Assembly (NCBI GenBank): GCA_038087015.1
Contig: JASBNA010000003.1
Coordinates: forward strand, 496,001 to 560,000
Direction of reading: 5' to 3'
Length of the DNA stretch: 64,000 nt
Source: Cerrena zonata
Lineage: Eukaryota; Basidiomycota; Agaricomycetes; Polyporales; Cerrenaceae
Shown here: positions 44,891 through 56,418 of the stretch, piece by piece
Numbering within the stretch: the first letter of the stretch is position 1
How the letters are laid out: every line of letters begins with the position of its first letter
The notes under the pieces: model-generated
The model's input: only the letters and a program-made list of their open reading frames with translations
What the model was told of the DNA's origin: nothing
Database searches by the model: none
Translations under genes and position numbers: made by a program

Positions 44891-47800
44891 ATGCCAGACT
44901 CTCCTCAGCCCATCGCTCCTTCGAGAAAGGGCAAGGAGCGCCAGGCTCCCCAGCCTACAGACATTGCTGAGAAACTCTACGCCCTCAAGCGACAGCAGGC
45001 TCAGTACGGTCCTACTTTTCTTGTCCCACTTTATTCTTCTGATTCTCAATCGCCCACCTTGGCTAGCATAACCAAACCAAGAGAAAAACATGATCGTCCT
45101 ACTCAGTCCCCTTCCTCTACTTCTCGCGTCACCCCCGCCCGCCCCGCCTCTCCCCGCAGGATGCACGCTCCTCCTATGCCCAATCCCAACATCGTAGTCT
45201 CAAGAACGCACTCCCCCGAACCCGATGAACACGACTTTTCGCGTCGTCTCAAGATTTCTCCTTCTTCTCCCCGAGCCGCTCACTCACGAGCAAACGGCAA
45301 CCCGAGGGAACCTGCTGGCAGACTCTATAATCCAAACGCACCTGAACAACCTTCTCGCAAAGCCCCAATCACAACAGAGCCCGATGCCATGTCCGAAAGC
45401 TCTTACGCATCTCGTCCCGTCACATTCAATCATTCTCGGCCTCATCATCCAGCGCAGTCATCACGCGCAGCAGCAGCGGATGGCCAAAGGCTTTTTGATC
45501 CTCGCAAGGACCATCCGACAAAGTTTCTTGCTCGTGCTCCGCCTTCAGGCAGTCCCAACATGAATGGACGGCCCACGCCGACTCCCAAGTCTTCTGGTGA
45601 CTATGTCTCGGCATCTTCGACATCCTCCGCTTCATATGCCCACTCGACTATTTCCTCGACCTTCACACTTTCTTCAACTACCACCGATTCGTCTGCTTCT
45701 TCCGCTATCTTCGATCATGAACGTCGATCGGAGGAAAGCTCAGGGCAAACAAGCGCTCTATCTAATCAGCTCAAGCGTGTATATCGTTCAATAAGCTCGC
45801 TAGAGGAAAAGCTGAAGAATGACGAGTGGAATTACGAGGAGGATATGGAGCGAGAACCTGGTCGTGTGGGAGTGCTCGTGAAAGGCAAGGTGGTCAACGG
45901 TAGTCCGTCACAGGAGGTGAAGGGAAGTACGGAGGAGCAAGAGAGGGAACGATGGAAGATGATATTGCAGAAGCATAAAGAGTGCGTCTCAATGACTTCA
46001 TTTATATTTTGTGCCTGTCTCTGATCGATTGCTTCTAGGCTGGCTGAGAATATGCACTTTATGCTATCACTCACCTCCGCGCCTACATTACCTTCTGGCT
46101 TGCGAAACGTTCCGATCAAATACAACCTCATCATCCGTCTTTGGACGCACGCGTTCCACAAACCCCTCGAATCCCTTCGCAAAGCTGCTATCGCACCCTC
46201 GTCATCTCGCGTTGCCCTTGAAATCCTCCAGGTATGTTGCTTATTTTCTGCTTGTTTGTGATTCGGTAAACTAAGCAATATCGTTTGCCTTTGTGCGCTT
46301 ACTAGGAATTTATCTATTACGCTTATACCTTTTACACATGCCTATTCGAAGAACGCAATCTGGCCGCCTTCAAAGGTGGATGGGTTGAAGCTCTTGGTGA
46401 TCTCGCCCGCTATCGTATCGCTGTTAGTCATATGGTGGAGACCGCCGCTGTGTCTTCTTCACCAAGTTCACTCCCCTATCCGTGTTGCCGCTCTTTCCTC
46501 GTCACATCTTACCCCCCGCCCCTCAACACCGATCGGAAACGAGTCTGCTGTTTCTGATAAAGTAGCCTCGCCGACGCCCGCCGCTCGAATCGATGACTCT
46601 CCGTCTGCCTCTCAGCAGGAAGCTCCAATTGCCCCCGCATCAAAACAGCAGCCACAATACCAACCTAGTGTTGGTATTGTGGCTGCCCGAATGATGGAAC
46701 TGGAGCCGGAGAAGGAACGATGGAGACAGATCGCGCGAGAGTGGTACGCGAAAGGTCTCGCGGCTACTCCCGGTGCTGGAAAACTTCACCACCATCTTGG
46801 TCTGCTGAGCAGAGATAAAGAAGGTGGTGAGGAGGAGCTACGCGGCGTATACCATTTCGTAAAGAGGTCAGTTTCAATTTTGAATTTATTTATGTGCTAC
46901 ATTATTGACTCTATGCGCTTAGTCTCATTACCGTTCACCCGTTCACCACTTCCCGCGAATCGATCCAGCAGTTCTGGTCAATTCCGGCCCAAAAGCGACG
47001 ACAAGCACCTGATGCGCGACTTGCCGAACTATTCATTTCTCTTCATTGCATGCTTTTCACCAACATCCAACTTGACGATTTCAAAGGTGTCCTCTCACGG
47101 TTAGAAGAGAAACTTCTCATTGAAGGTAAGCTTCTATCTGATCTCAAACTCCACGCAAAGACACCTTGCCGTTCCCTTTACTGGCATGTACGTGCCTTCC
47201 AAGTGGGTGGAATCACCTGGTAGGACGGGCTGGACGGCAGAGCCTGCGTATTTACGCAGTTTTGTTTCTGATACCTGCCCCTTCTATCATGTGTTCCTGT
47301 AAAGAAAACCAACTTCTCCCGCCTATCACTCGTTTCTTGTAATTTTGGACACAAGGCTGAGTATCTTGCTTTCTATTTTTGTATAGGCGAATCTGTGGAA
47401 GAACGTGAATGGATCATGATGGCCGTCGTCAACCTTGGTGCCCTACTCGAGTATGGTAAACCGACTGCTGTACTTGGTCGTGTCTCGGGAATTGGCGGTA
47501 GGGATCCCGTCCCTGGTGGTCCTCCGTCTGTGAGCCCTAACATGGGCAACGGTGCTGCCGCGAAGGTGAAACTGATGGCTAAACGATCCAACGGTGAAGA
47601 CCGAAAAATGGACGTTGACGATGAAGATGGTGATGAAGCCTCTGAGCATCAGCCAACACCGTCGATGCATTCTTCATCGACATCTTCGTCGGAGTTGCCC
47701 ATGGCGTTAACATACGCTCTCCAACTCACGTTTTCCATGCTTACCATTGCTCTTCGGAAACCTACTCACCGCACATCGCCGTTCGCTCGTGATTCCCTCA

Positions 47801-49302
47801 ACCCCTACATCGTCATCATCCTCACATTCCTGTCAACGATCCTCAAAGATCGGTCTACTCTCGCTACTCTCGAACGTTCCATTCCTTGGGAAGCGCTTAT
47901 CGTATTCTTTAACCAATTCCCTCGACGCCTCCTTCGTAATGAACTTCAAAAGGAACGAAGTGAGAACGCCCTTCTCCTCACAAGTGGATGCCAACCCTTA
48001 CCAGAAGACTGGTGTCTCCGTGGTCTCGGATGGGGAGGCAAGAAAGTCTACGAACGAGGATTCTGGGGGAAGGACGTACCTAGCGGTGAAGAGAAGAATG
48101 TTGAAGTGGAGGTACTCGACCGGTCCGACGCCAATGAGGAGATGATGGATGGTATCATCGAGGATGAGAACCAGACCACCTCAAACGCACAAGTTGACCC
48201 AACGAAGCAAACCATGGTTGAGCGTTGGGTACGAGTGACACGCTCGGCGCTCAAGATTGGTAAGATCGTACGGGGTCTGACTTATATTCCTCCCATGGAC
48301 GGAGAGGACCGGGGCGAGTGGCGGATCGAGGGTGCGCTTGCGGACAAAGTTACCAGGTGGAAGGAGGATTCTAGACGCGAGCGTGAAGAGGAGGAACGCC
48401 GGTTGAGAGGAACTAAGTGGGCAGATGGCGATGAGATGGACGTTGACGACGAGGATGTGGGAATGGATGGTATGAGCGAGGATTCTGAGGACGATGAGGA
48501 AGGTACCGATGAGGTAAAGGCTCTCAAGGTATGTCTACTCGAGAGAATTAATTGTAGGGAGACCATTTGCTGACGGAATTTCCGATTTACAGGCGCGCCG
48601 GGAATATCTACAGAGTTTACTTCAGTCCTCACCTAATCCTTGGTCACCCCAGAGGTCTCGACCAAGGGGCTCACGAAAACCTACCGCCACACGTCAAGCT
48701 TTGCGTGTTGTGGCAGGTTACACCATTCTCATCGTCGACACCAATATCCTTCTATCATCCCTTCCGATGTTCTCTCGTTTAGTCGAGTCGCAGCAATTCA
48801 CTATCATTGTCCCTCTTCCCGTTATCATGGAACTGGATGGTCTCGCTGCAAATACTTCTCCCCTGGGAGAGGCTGCATCTTCTGCCGCTTCCTACATCAC
48901 TTCCCATGTTCGCACCCATTCACTCTCATTGAAGATTCAAACCTCGAGGGGCAACTTCCTTCCCAATCTGAATGTCCGAACGGAGTTCGTGGACTTCAGT
49001 AGCGAGGAGGCTTCATGGGAGCGAAACATGGATGATCTCATCCTTCGTGCGGCGATTTGGCAGAAGGACCACTGGGTCGACCGTTCTGCCTTCTTTAAGC
49101 TCGATGCTAATCGGGATATCCCCGGGGCTGCCAAGGTCGTCTTGTTAAGTTTCGACCGTATGCGTAAGTTTCATTATACATAAAGTTATGCAACTGAATG
49201 CTGATCAACCGTTCTATTTTAGTTCGCGTCAAATCACGCTCTCGTGAAGTCGACGCCGCTGACGAACGCGACCTGGCTGCCATTCTTGCCTTAGGCACAT
49301 GA
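44891..49302 (+). CDS. SMG6/EST1-like protein with C-terminal PIN nuclease domain
   Basis: Predicted nonsense-mediated decay factor. The N-terminal third (44891 to about 45950) is disordered and Ser/Pro-rich. It is followed by an EST1-type TPR/14-3-3-like domain: RLWTHAFHKPLESLRKAA, EFIYYAYTFYTCLFEERNLA, GGWVEALGDLARYRIAV, RWRQIAREWYAKGLAATPGA and GKLHHHLGLLSRDKEGGEEE. An acidic central part follows (about 47600-48530). The last exons form a PIN domain: YTILIVDTNILLSSLPMFSR, FTIIVPLPVIMELDGLAANT, NMDDLILRAAIWQK, then LLSFDRM joined to LRVKSRSREV. These supply the acidic residues used by human SMG6 for endonucleolysis. Ends with TGA at 49300-49302. The frame changes near 46420-46550, where I could not place a convincing intron; see findings. 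Confidence 0.87.
46648..46686. repeat. Perfect 17-bp inverted repeat (hairpin) in SMG6-like coding sequence
   Basis: GCAGCCACAATACCAAC (46648-46664) and its exact reverse complement (46670-46686) flank a 5-base loop CTAGT. It encodes part of QQPQYQPSVGIVAARM at the border between a low-complexity insert and the conserved helical domain. Confidence 0.95.
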
Positions 49303-50241
49303 ACAAAAGTCGACGATTGTTTTTCTCGACATTTATTAGCATCACATTACTAGTGACGACACCAGTGCCACTACCCACTCGGAGCGGAGCAGGCTTTCGG
49401 TGAGCTTGCCGTGGACACCTCGCGCAACCATGCGCTTGTCCTTCTCTTGCCTTCTGAGATTGGCTTCTGGGTCGCTTTTTAGGAGGGGCCGGAGAGGCTT
49501 GTAATATGGAGCCGTGACTTGAGCAATTGTTCTATTAGTTTTGCTCGTGCAAGTGGATTTTTTCGGATTACCCTCTACTTATCTATTAGTACCACCTTCC
49601 ATTCATTATCTCCTTCGTTCTTCGTTACCGGACTATTCCTCGCGTCGCCGCTCATTTCTGTTTGTCTTGCATGACTATCTCATACCCCACTCATTTTCGC
49701 TCCCGTGCATACCATCTGTACAAGTACCATCATTTAGCAGAATTTGTTTCTTTCTCTCGTTTCTGATTGTAGTAGAGTGTGTATCTATCGTACTGTAGTC
49801 TGAATCCCATATTCCATTGCTTCACTTCAACTTTGACTGCAGGTACCATCAAAACAGACGGCGACGATCTCAATCTGATTTGGATAGTGCGGCCGTTCCG
49901 AGTGCTGCTAATCTCACTCAACGCCGGGCTCATGTAACTCATGTGTACCTTGATCTCTCAACATCACCGTCTGACGGCTCGTCTATACTTGAAAGCAATA
50001 CAGATATATGTACACTTCCCGACAATCTCTCATATCATAACCTAGTCGACATCCGCATTGGAGGGGACCCAACCCGACCCCGGAGGCACCCCGAGGCATG
50101 ACGCCGAGCCAAGTCGGAGAGATACCACTCTGTGGAGAGGTCCCATCATAGGTTTGCAAACTTTCCATTGAGCATTCTGACATTTTTCATAGAAACAAAG
50201 GGAACGCCGCGCTCCTGCAGATGTAATAACCGGACGTTAGA
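49303..50241. other. 3' flank of SMG6-like gene
   Basis: T-rich and pyrimidine-rich sequence after the stop, followed by short incoherent ORFs (49541-50101). No supported gene. Confidence 0.45.
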
Positions 50242-50740
50242 CTAGGCTAGAGCAGTGCGGCAAGAGAGATTGCTGACAGTGTGGCAAGTGGCTTGAAAAT
50301 CGACGTCTTCTTTCATCGAATGCCTTCTGGATCTATTCTTGTTCCAAGTCTTCGGTGACAACTTGCTGCAGCAGTCTAGCGTCCAAAAGCCGGATGTCTC
50401 TGTGATAGGCCCGTAAGCAAAGGATGTTATACATGCGCTTGTAGAGAACGCATTACGCAAGAGTCCGACGCTGGCTTTTGGCAGGGATAGAAATGCACTG
50501 ATCAAATATCGGTGGTGTACAACAGCCATTAATAACCGTGTGTTCGTAGTGACGAGCGTCGAGCGTATAGGCGGACTCTATATTGCAATTTCGAACACCA
50601 TCCGCTGGTATCATCAGCAAGCAGCTTCCGCAGAAGCCAATCATCAAGGGGAGGAGTCAATTACAACTTGCGGTCGCGGAAAGCGCCTGGCTATAGATCT
50701 CGGGTTTGAGATCTTCTTCATAACACAATTGATAACCTAG
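50242..50740 (+). pseudogene. Possible degenerate coding fragment of unknown family
   Basis: The frame ending at 50740 gives protein-like sequence without a start: VIHALVENALRKSPTLAFGR, LIKYRWCTTAINNRVFVVTS, IGGLYIAISNTIRWYHQQAA. It is interrupted upstream by a TAA inside a stretch of the same frame (VFGDNLLQQSSVQKPDV before it). This suggests a gene relic, but I recognise no family and chance cannot be excluded. Confidence 0.3.
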
Positions 50741-50843
50741 GATGGGTCTGCACTATCCTTGTTCGGAGAACTTAATATGATTGGTGGGGGTAGTTGACCG
50801 CCAAACCTATCTACGTTTGGGACACCATAGCCAGCCCGAGTGC

Positions 50844-50850
50844 TATATAA
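50844..50850 (+). promoter_or_regulatory. TATA box upstream of putative membrane protein gene
   Basis: TATATAA about 190 bases before the ATG at 51038, followed by a long CT-rich leader. Supports real transcription of the gene at 51038. Confidence 0.45.
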
Positions 50851-51037
50851 CTACCCGGCCTCCCTCTCTCATGGATGTCAGTCCCTGGTTCCCCTCACCC
50901 GACCCCGCACCAAGCCGCTTCACTTCCGAGCTTCTCTAAAACTGCTCTATACAAGCTAGTCTTCTCTTAAGCTGCTCTACTACACTCAAACACCTTTCCC
51001 CCACACGACCTCACACCACTACAACCTCTCGTCCCCC

Positions 51038-51670
51038 ATGATGCGAGCAACCAAGATTTATGAACACCCCGAGTTCACCACTGAGGAGGCAGACCTATCC
51101 CTCTTCTCGACTATCTGCCTAGTGCTTACCATGGCATTGATGGGTGCTCTCTTTCTTATGACATTTTCATCGTTCGTACTGTGGAACGATAGCACACACT
51201 GTAAGCCACTGGTCTATCTTTCGTACAGTTCTTCATTTGACATCCATTCTAGTCTCGACAGGGTATCAACCTGCGTCTGTATTCTGGGCAACACAGAAAG
51301 CATCACCGCTAGCTCTATGATTGAGTTGGGATTAGTACGTTTGTTCTCCGTCCTGGTCGAAATCGTTGACGCTGATAAGTATGCAGCCATTGTATTACTT
51401 CATTCCCGATACGCCCTACTAGGCTGTGCCGATCTACCTTCTAGCTCTAACATCGAAGTGCTCGATGGGGGCTCTGTTACAAGAGCGGTTTGGCGTCGCC
51501 ACTCCTTGTTTGACTTGGTGGCTGCAATCATTCCTCCATGTATCCAAGGATTACTATCTCCGGTTTCACTCCGGTGTACCATTAGATGCTCGTTAACGGA
51601 CTGGCGTGTATTTCTATCTGTAACATTATTTCACATTGCATCATCCCCTTTGGCGTCCAGATCACGGTAG
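51038..51670 (+). CDS. Putative small membrane protein of unknown function
   Basis: A 210-codon open frame. The N-terminus MMRATKIYEHPEFTTEEADL is polar and is followed by a clear transmembrane helix (FSTICLVLTMALMGALFLMT). A possible donor GTAAGC just after LWNDSTH suggests the first exon may end there, in which case the later part of the ORF is partly intronic. No known domain. A TATA box and CT-rich leader upstream favour a real gene. The frame length is only mildly above chance, so this is tentative. Confidence 0.4.
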   Translation: MMRATKIYEHPEFTTEEADLSLFSTICLVLTMALMGALFLMTFSSFVLWNDSTHCKPLVYLSYSSSFDIHSSLDRVSTCVCILGNTESITASSMIELGLVRLFSVLVEIVDADKYAAIVLLHSRYALLGCADLPSSSNIEVLDGGSVTRAVWRRHSLFDLVAAIIPPCIQGLLSPVSLRCTIRCSLTDWRVFLSVTLFHIASSPLASRSR

Positions 51671-52367
51671 AATTAGATGTGTTTCCCTTAACCTTTCCGC
51701 TCCAGATCATATGTTTTCCCCCATGCACCACCCATGATTCTTTATCTCACTCAAGGTTTTGGCCCTATCATGTTGCTTTAGCTCATACTACCGGCGGTTC
51801 TGTACCTGCTTTCCTTTGCAATATCTTTATTGAGACTTCATTATGCTCCCGAAGAAAGGAATATTCTGTAACGTATGGGTGATCGTCTTCGTCCGATAAT
51901 GGTCGGGGAGAACAACTACTCATGACAGCAAGTCTACAAACGGAAGGCAAACGCTAATCCCCATGGCCTTGGGAGCTGGGGTAGCTTGAGCCCTGATTGG
52001 CGCGAAGTCAAACTCTTGGTCGGAGAGATACGTCTCCACAAGAACGGGCGCAATAAGCAGGGAACAGAGTACGTTAGTGGGGGAACGCAACTATCAAAGA
52101 ACCTTCAGTTTTCGACTGAACTAGCTCCATAATTACCAAACTCACACTCATGCTCACAATCTGTTTACTACGAGATCTAGACAAGACCTCGGTTCGTCGG
52201 TAAAATAGTATCAAAGCATGGCGGATTCCCATAACTATGACGCAAAAGGACTGTCAAGAAAACCTTGAAGAAGCACCTCCTAGTGACTTTCACACAGGTG
52301 GATCGAAATGGTCATTATCTTCGATTGCAAATGTCCAGTAAAGACAATCTCAAATCCATCTAAAACT
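51671..52367. other. Intergenic region
   Basis: About 700 bases between the putative membrane protein and the convergent cytochrome b561 gene. No feature recognised. Confidence 0.4.
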
Positions 52368-54206
52368 TTAGGCATGTACAGAAATAGGTACAGGCCGCTC
52401 CAGTTCACGCATCTCTGTGGCATCGGGATCAGGTTCGTGAGCTCTCCGCCGGCTGAAGATATCGTGAGTGCCATCGTCGACCAAAACTGGGGGAACGATA
52501 ATCCTTCCTCTTTCCGACAACGTCTCTTCACTTGCCCGGCGAATTGCTGCCGCTCGTAGTATCGGAGGTGCTACAATTGGTTCATGCCACCCCAGCCTCT
52601 CTTGATCGAATTGAGTCTTGAGGTGTTTCAAACCCGCAAAATATACCATCGGTATAGCCTACATCAGTCCGCGGAGCGTCCATTAGCTCACTCTTTGAAA
52701 ATTAAAACACTCGGAGAGAGCAACCGCATCACATACAATGGTCCAGCATATCCAAACAACTGTCGCAATTTGCGCAGCTTCTGGGCTGAGTTGCCAATCT
52801 CGCGATATACCAGTCTTGACCTGTGATCGGAAATGTCAGCAATCATAGTTGGCATCTTTATTTCTTGAACTTCTTGGAGCTTTACACACCTGAAAGAAAG
52901 AACCTATAATTATCACTATACCGAGGATCACGTGGACCACATTTCGAGGGGGATGGACGTTCCCTCCATGTTTCGGCCTCCGTAGGTGTATAAGCGTTCC
53001 CAAGGTCATTTGAACAACGTAGAGCGCAAACAGGATGACACCAAAGATCTGATGGTAGAAGCAAAAGAGGCCAAAATGTCAATGCTATAAGACTCCACTC
53101 TTTTCGAAATATGATACCTGGTGTTCGTTCACAACGTGAACCCTATTTTGCTGTGAGACCGATAAGGGTCCCAGAAGCCAACCTACGAGTGTAATAGGCA
53201 ATCCCACTACAGCGTTAAGAATCCAGTGCGCCTTAAACCAATGTGTCGTCCTGGTTCTTGTCCACCGTGCGAGCAGGGCGGTAAAGGGCAGTAGGACCAG
53301 GAAACCAATGAAACTCAGTACGGCATGTGCCACGAGGGTCATGCTATGTGCGCCATTTTGTAAGCCTGAGGAAGTAGGAGAACTCGAAGTCGATGATGTA
53401 TTAGAAGCTGTCGAAGAAGTCTGTGTTGGTGATGGTATGTCGGGGATGTCAATGAACTTGGTAAGATTTAGTGTAAATGGACCAGCATCCAGGTGCTGTT
53501 CGAGATCGGCGGAAGGTGATGAATTAGAAGGAGGGGTGATGCCAAATGCCCATACGAGCTGTTGTAATGTATCATTATTCTTTGGAATATCGAAAGCAAG
53601 GGTGGGTGAAGTAATAGAAGACTAAAGAGCAAAGGATGTCAAAATTATGTTAGATACTCGACTTTGAGGTGGAGTAGAGTATCAACTGACAAGATTAGTC
53701 CGAGGTGATAGTGTTGCCACCCGAGGCGGCGAGGGATCCAGGAGAGGTTCCACTTGTCCTGGTGAGCGACGTTGAGAGATAGTAACTTTATCGTCTGCAT
53801 TCTTCCAAAGGATGACATGGGCACTGTTACTCATGGATGTACCAAAGCCGCTGCAGTCGGTAACGCGGTTAGATAGGTGATATCATTAGTTATCTTTGAC
53901 ATCATATCGTAAGGTTGTCGAGACTTACATTGCCATCCATCCTAGCTGATTGAGAGATTTGAGTTCATCTGTAAACAAAGCGGCGAGTTAGCGATAGTTC
54001 TGTTAACGTGCATTACAATCGGCAAACGCACAAGTCACCATGCTGCCATTCACGCTCGCAGTGATACACATCAAGGTACCGCACCATGAATCACCCGTCA
54101 GCGTTGTCGCTCCGGCAATTGAGCGTGTAGAAAGCACCGAAATGAGTAAATACAGCAGTGGCTTTGGCAATAAGTGTAGTCTCGCCAAGGGTGACATAGG
54201 TGCCAA
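52368..54206 (-). CDS. DOMON-cytochrome b561 membrane protein
   Basis: Predicted transmembrane haem oxidoreductase with an extracellular DOMON domain, a type thought to pass electrons across membranes. The start at 54206 gives a signal peptide (MAPMSPLARLHLLPKPLLYL then LISVLSTRSIAGATT) followed by GDSWCGTLMCITASVNGS. The DOMON part continues with LNQLGWMAMGFGTSMSNSAH and VILWKNADDKVT. After a Ser/Thr-rich linker come the b561 helices: TLVAHAVLSFIGFLVLLPFT, THWFKAHWILNAVVGLPITL, then HVVNEHQIFGVILFALYVVQ. The last block is MTLGTLIHLRRPKHGGNVHP and NVVHVILGIVIIIGSFFQV. Four or more histidines sit in the right helices for two haems. The cytosolic tail (about 52368-52600) is charged. About seven introns. 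Confidence 0.86.
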
Positions 54207-54563
54207 GAAGATGGAGCAAAATGGAGGACTAAGGCAAGCGGAGGTATATCATACAATAGCCAGCTCCCTCCCTCACACCCATTTTTCTCATGGGAGTCTG
54301 CGCCATTTCGGGCCAGGTGTATTGGGAATATTTTTGAGGACTCGGGAGAGTGGTCAACAGATACCGATAGTGTTTGCACTGGAAACGTCCGCCACAGTCT
54401 CCCAAATATTCTCAGCCGGTTACCAAATATGTCAACAGGGGCGCACCGGAAGCTGCACACTTTTCACGCGGGATGTTCAATCCAGAAGGGTTGAATCGAT
54501 TCATTTCTATGAATGTACAAGTTTTGGCCACGCCAGAAATAACTTCTTAACATCAAGACACAT
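54207..54563. other. Short intergenic region
   Basis: 5' flank of the b561 gene and 3' flank of NDP kinase, about 360 bases. No feature recognised. Confidence 0.4.
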
Positions 54564-55243
54564 TTACTCGAAGACCCACTTCTCGTTGTCGTTGGTGTAT
54601 TGGACGATGCCCTCGGGGAACCAACTGGACAGTGATATCAGTTAACGTAATGCATGCAGCATAGAAATAACTTACAGAGCAATTTCCTTCTCAGCGCTCT
54701 CGACTGCGTCAGAGCCGTGGCAAATGTTGCGACCAACAGCAAGGGCAAAGTCACCACGAATGGTGCCTGTGATCGACACGATCAGAGAGCTGATTAGATA
54801 AGATAAGATGAAGCAAATCTCACCAGGAGCAGAAGCAAGAGGGTTGGTAGCACCGAGCATAACACGGCCGGTCTTGACAGCATCAAGACCTTGCCAGACC
54901 ATAGCGACGACAGGGCCGGAGGCCATGTACTTGATCAAACCAGGGAAGAAGGGCTTGCCCTTGAGGTCGGCGTAGTCTGTTTTCAAAAAGGTTGAGATCG
55001 GGATCTAGTTAGTCTGAGAAAATAGCGGATACTCACGCTTCTCCAAGTGCTCAGGAGTAGCGTGAACAAGCTTCAAGGCGATAAGCTTGAAGCCACGCTG
55101 CTCGAAACGAGAAATAATGTTGCCAACGAGGCCACGCTGGACGCCGTCAGGCTGTAGAAGGGCTGAGTGAGAAGGTGCACGCCAACACGCATACACAGAG
55201 TGCATACCTTGACCATAATGTAAGTGCGCTCCTGGACAGACAT
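54564..55243 (-). CDS. YNK1: Nucleoside diphosphate kinase
   Basis: Transfers the gamma phosphate between nucleoside tri- and diphosphates through a phosphohistidine. Start at 55243 ([12 protein letters not shown]), then an intron and [88 protein letters not shown] and [20 protein letters not shown]. The NICHGSD block holds the catalytic histidine. The protein ends WVFE with TAA at 54564-54566. Length near 150 residues, standard. Four to five exons join in frame. Divergent from QCR7 with 246 bases between start codons. Confidence 0.94.
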
Positions 55244-55489
55244 ATGGGAGTAGAGCTGGGGGAGTTCGTAAGAGAGACAAAGAAGAAGAGGGACAGAAGG
55301 ATTCTGGCAAGAACGTGCAGGATGGCCACCAGTTTTATAGCACTCTCTCCGGATAATCGATACCGTCGATGTGCAGTGATAGAGCTTTGCACCCCGTAGC
55401 CACAACGGCCAAATACAGCCAAACAGCCGCTCGGGAGTTGTCGGTGCGTCTGCCACTGCACTGAACACAAGTTACAACACTCATCCAAA

Positions 55490-56037
55490 ATGTTTGGTCC
55501 TCTCGGTCTTTCGCTTGCCCCCTACATTCGCTCTTCCAGGACTCTCACCAGATGGGTCAAGCCTGTCGCTAACTGGTATGTTAACCTGTCGGGCTACAGG
55601 AAACTGGGCCTCCGCTATGACGACCTTCGTAAGAATTCCGTCCAATCCGCTTCGAGTGATTTCAGACTCAACCTTGTTCCGAAAATCTAGTCGTCGAGGA
55701 GCGAGAGGATGTTCAGCGGGTGCGTATTTTGTCATACTAGTACTATGAAAACCCTCCTGACTCAAATGTATAGGCACTCACTCGTTTGACACCTCGTGAA
55801 ACCTACGACCGCGCTTTCCGCTTCAAGCGTGCTTCGCACCTGAGCGTGAACCACGTTGATCTCCCCAAGGAGGAGTGGCTGAAGCCCGAGGAGGTACGTG
55901 ACCTGGTGACTTTCTGTACAGATTGATACTGAATGACATCACAGGATGTCCGCTACCTTAAGCCCCACGTTCAAGACGTCGCTAGTGAAGATAGTGAACG
56001 TGCTGTCTGGGACCAAGTCCAGGTTGAGAGGAGATAG
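55490..56037 (+). CDS. QCR7: Cytochrome b-c1 complex subunit 7 (14 kDa)
   Basis: Small matrix-side subunit of mitochondrial complex III. Exon 1 (from 55490) reads [20 protein letters not shown], then [19 protein letters not shown]. Later exons read [49 protein letters not shown] and [20 protein letters not shown], ending QVERR and TAG at 56035-56037. The [10 protein letters not shown]-type and LP-x-x-xW-x-x-x-x-x-D-x-x-YL-x-P patterns are diagnostic. About 125 residues, normal length. Four exons with GT-AG borders in phase. Confidence 0.92.
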
Positions 56038-56418
56038 ACTCGCCTTGTTCCTAGGTTAATCCGTCATCTACACGCTTGTTATTGGGTTTTGCTCTAGACT
56101 GTAATTCACACTCACCACTTGCGGTGTATACAAAGTCCTGGTCCCGCAGTTTTACACGCGCACAAGCCCAGCCCAGAATCTTTCGTCATATGCAATGCAC
56201 AACAATCAAACCTACAAACCCTACGAATTCGCCTCCCCATTTCGATCCGTTCCTTGTCGGCGAATAACTGACAAGCAAATGTGAAATCAAGAACGATACA
56301 CAGGAGTCTATTGGTTGTTGCTACTAATCACAGTGTTTACAAAAAGTACATCTTTGAAGATCTTCTAAAACGTCGGTTCCCAAGTAAAAAATTACGTCTC
56401 CCCGAGAAACTTCGATGT
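56038..56418. other. Convergent intergenic region between QCR7 and transketolase
   Basis: 3' flanks of both genes. Short ORFs only; nothing recognised. Confidence 0.45.
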
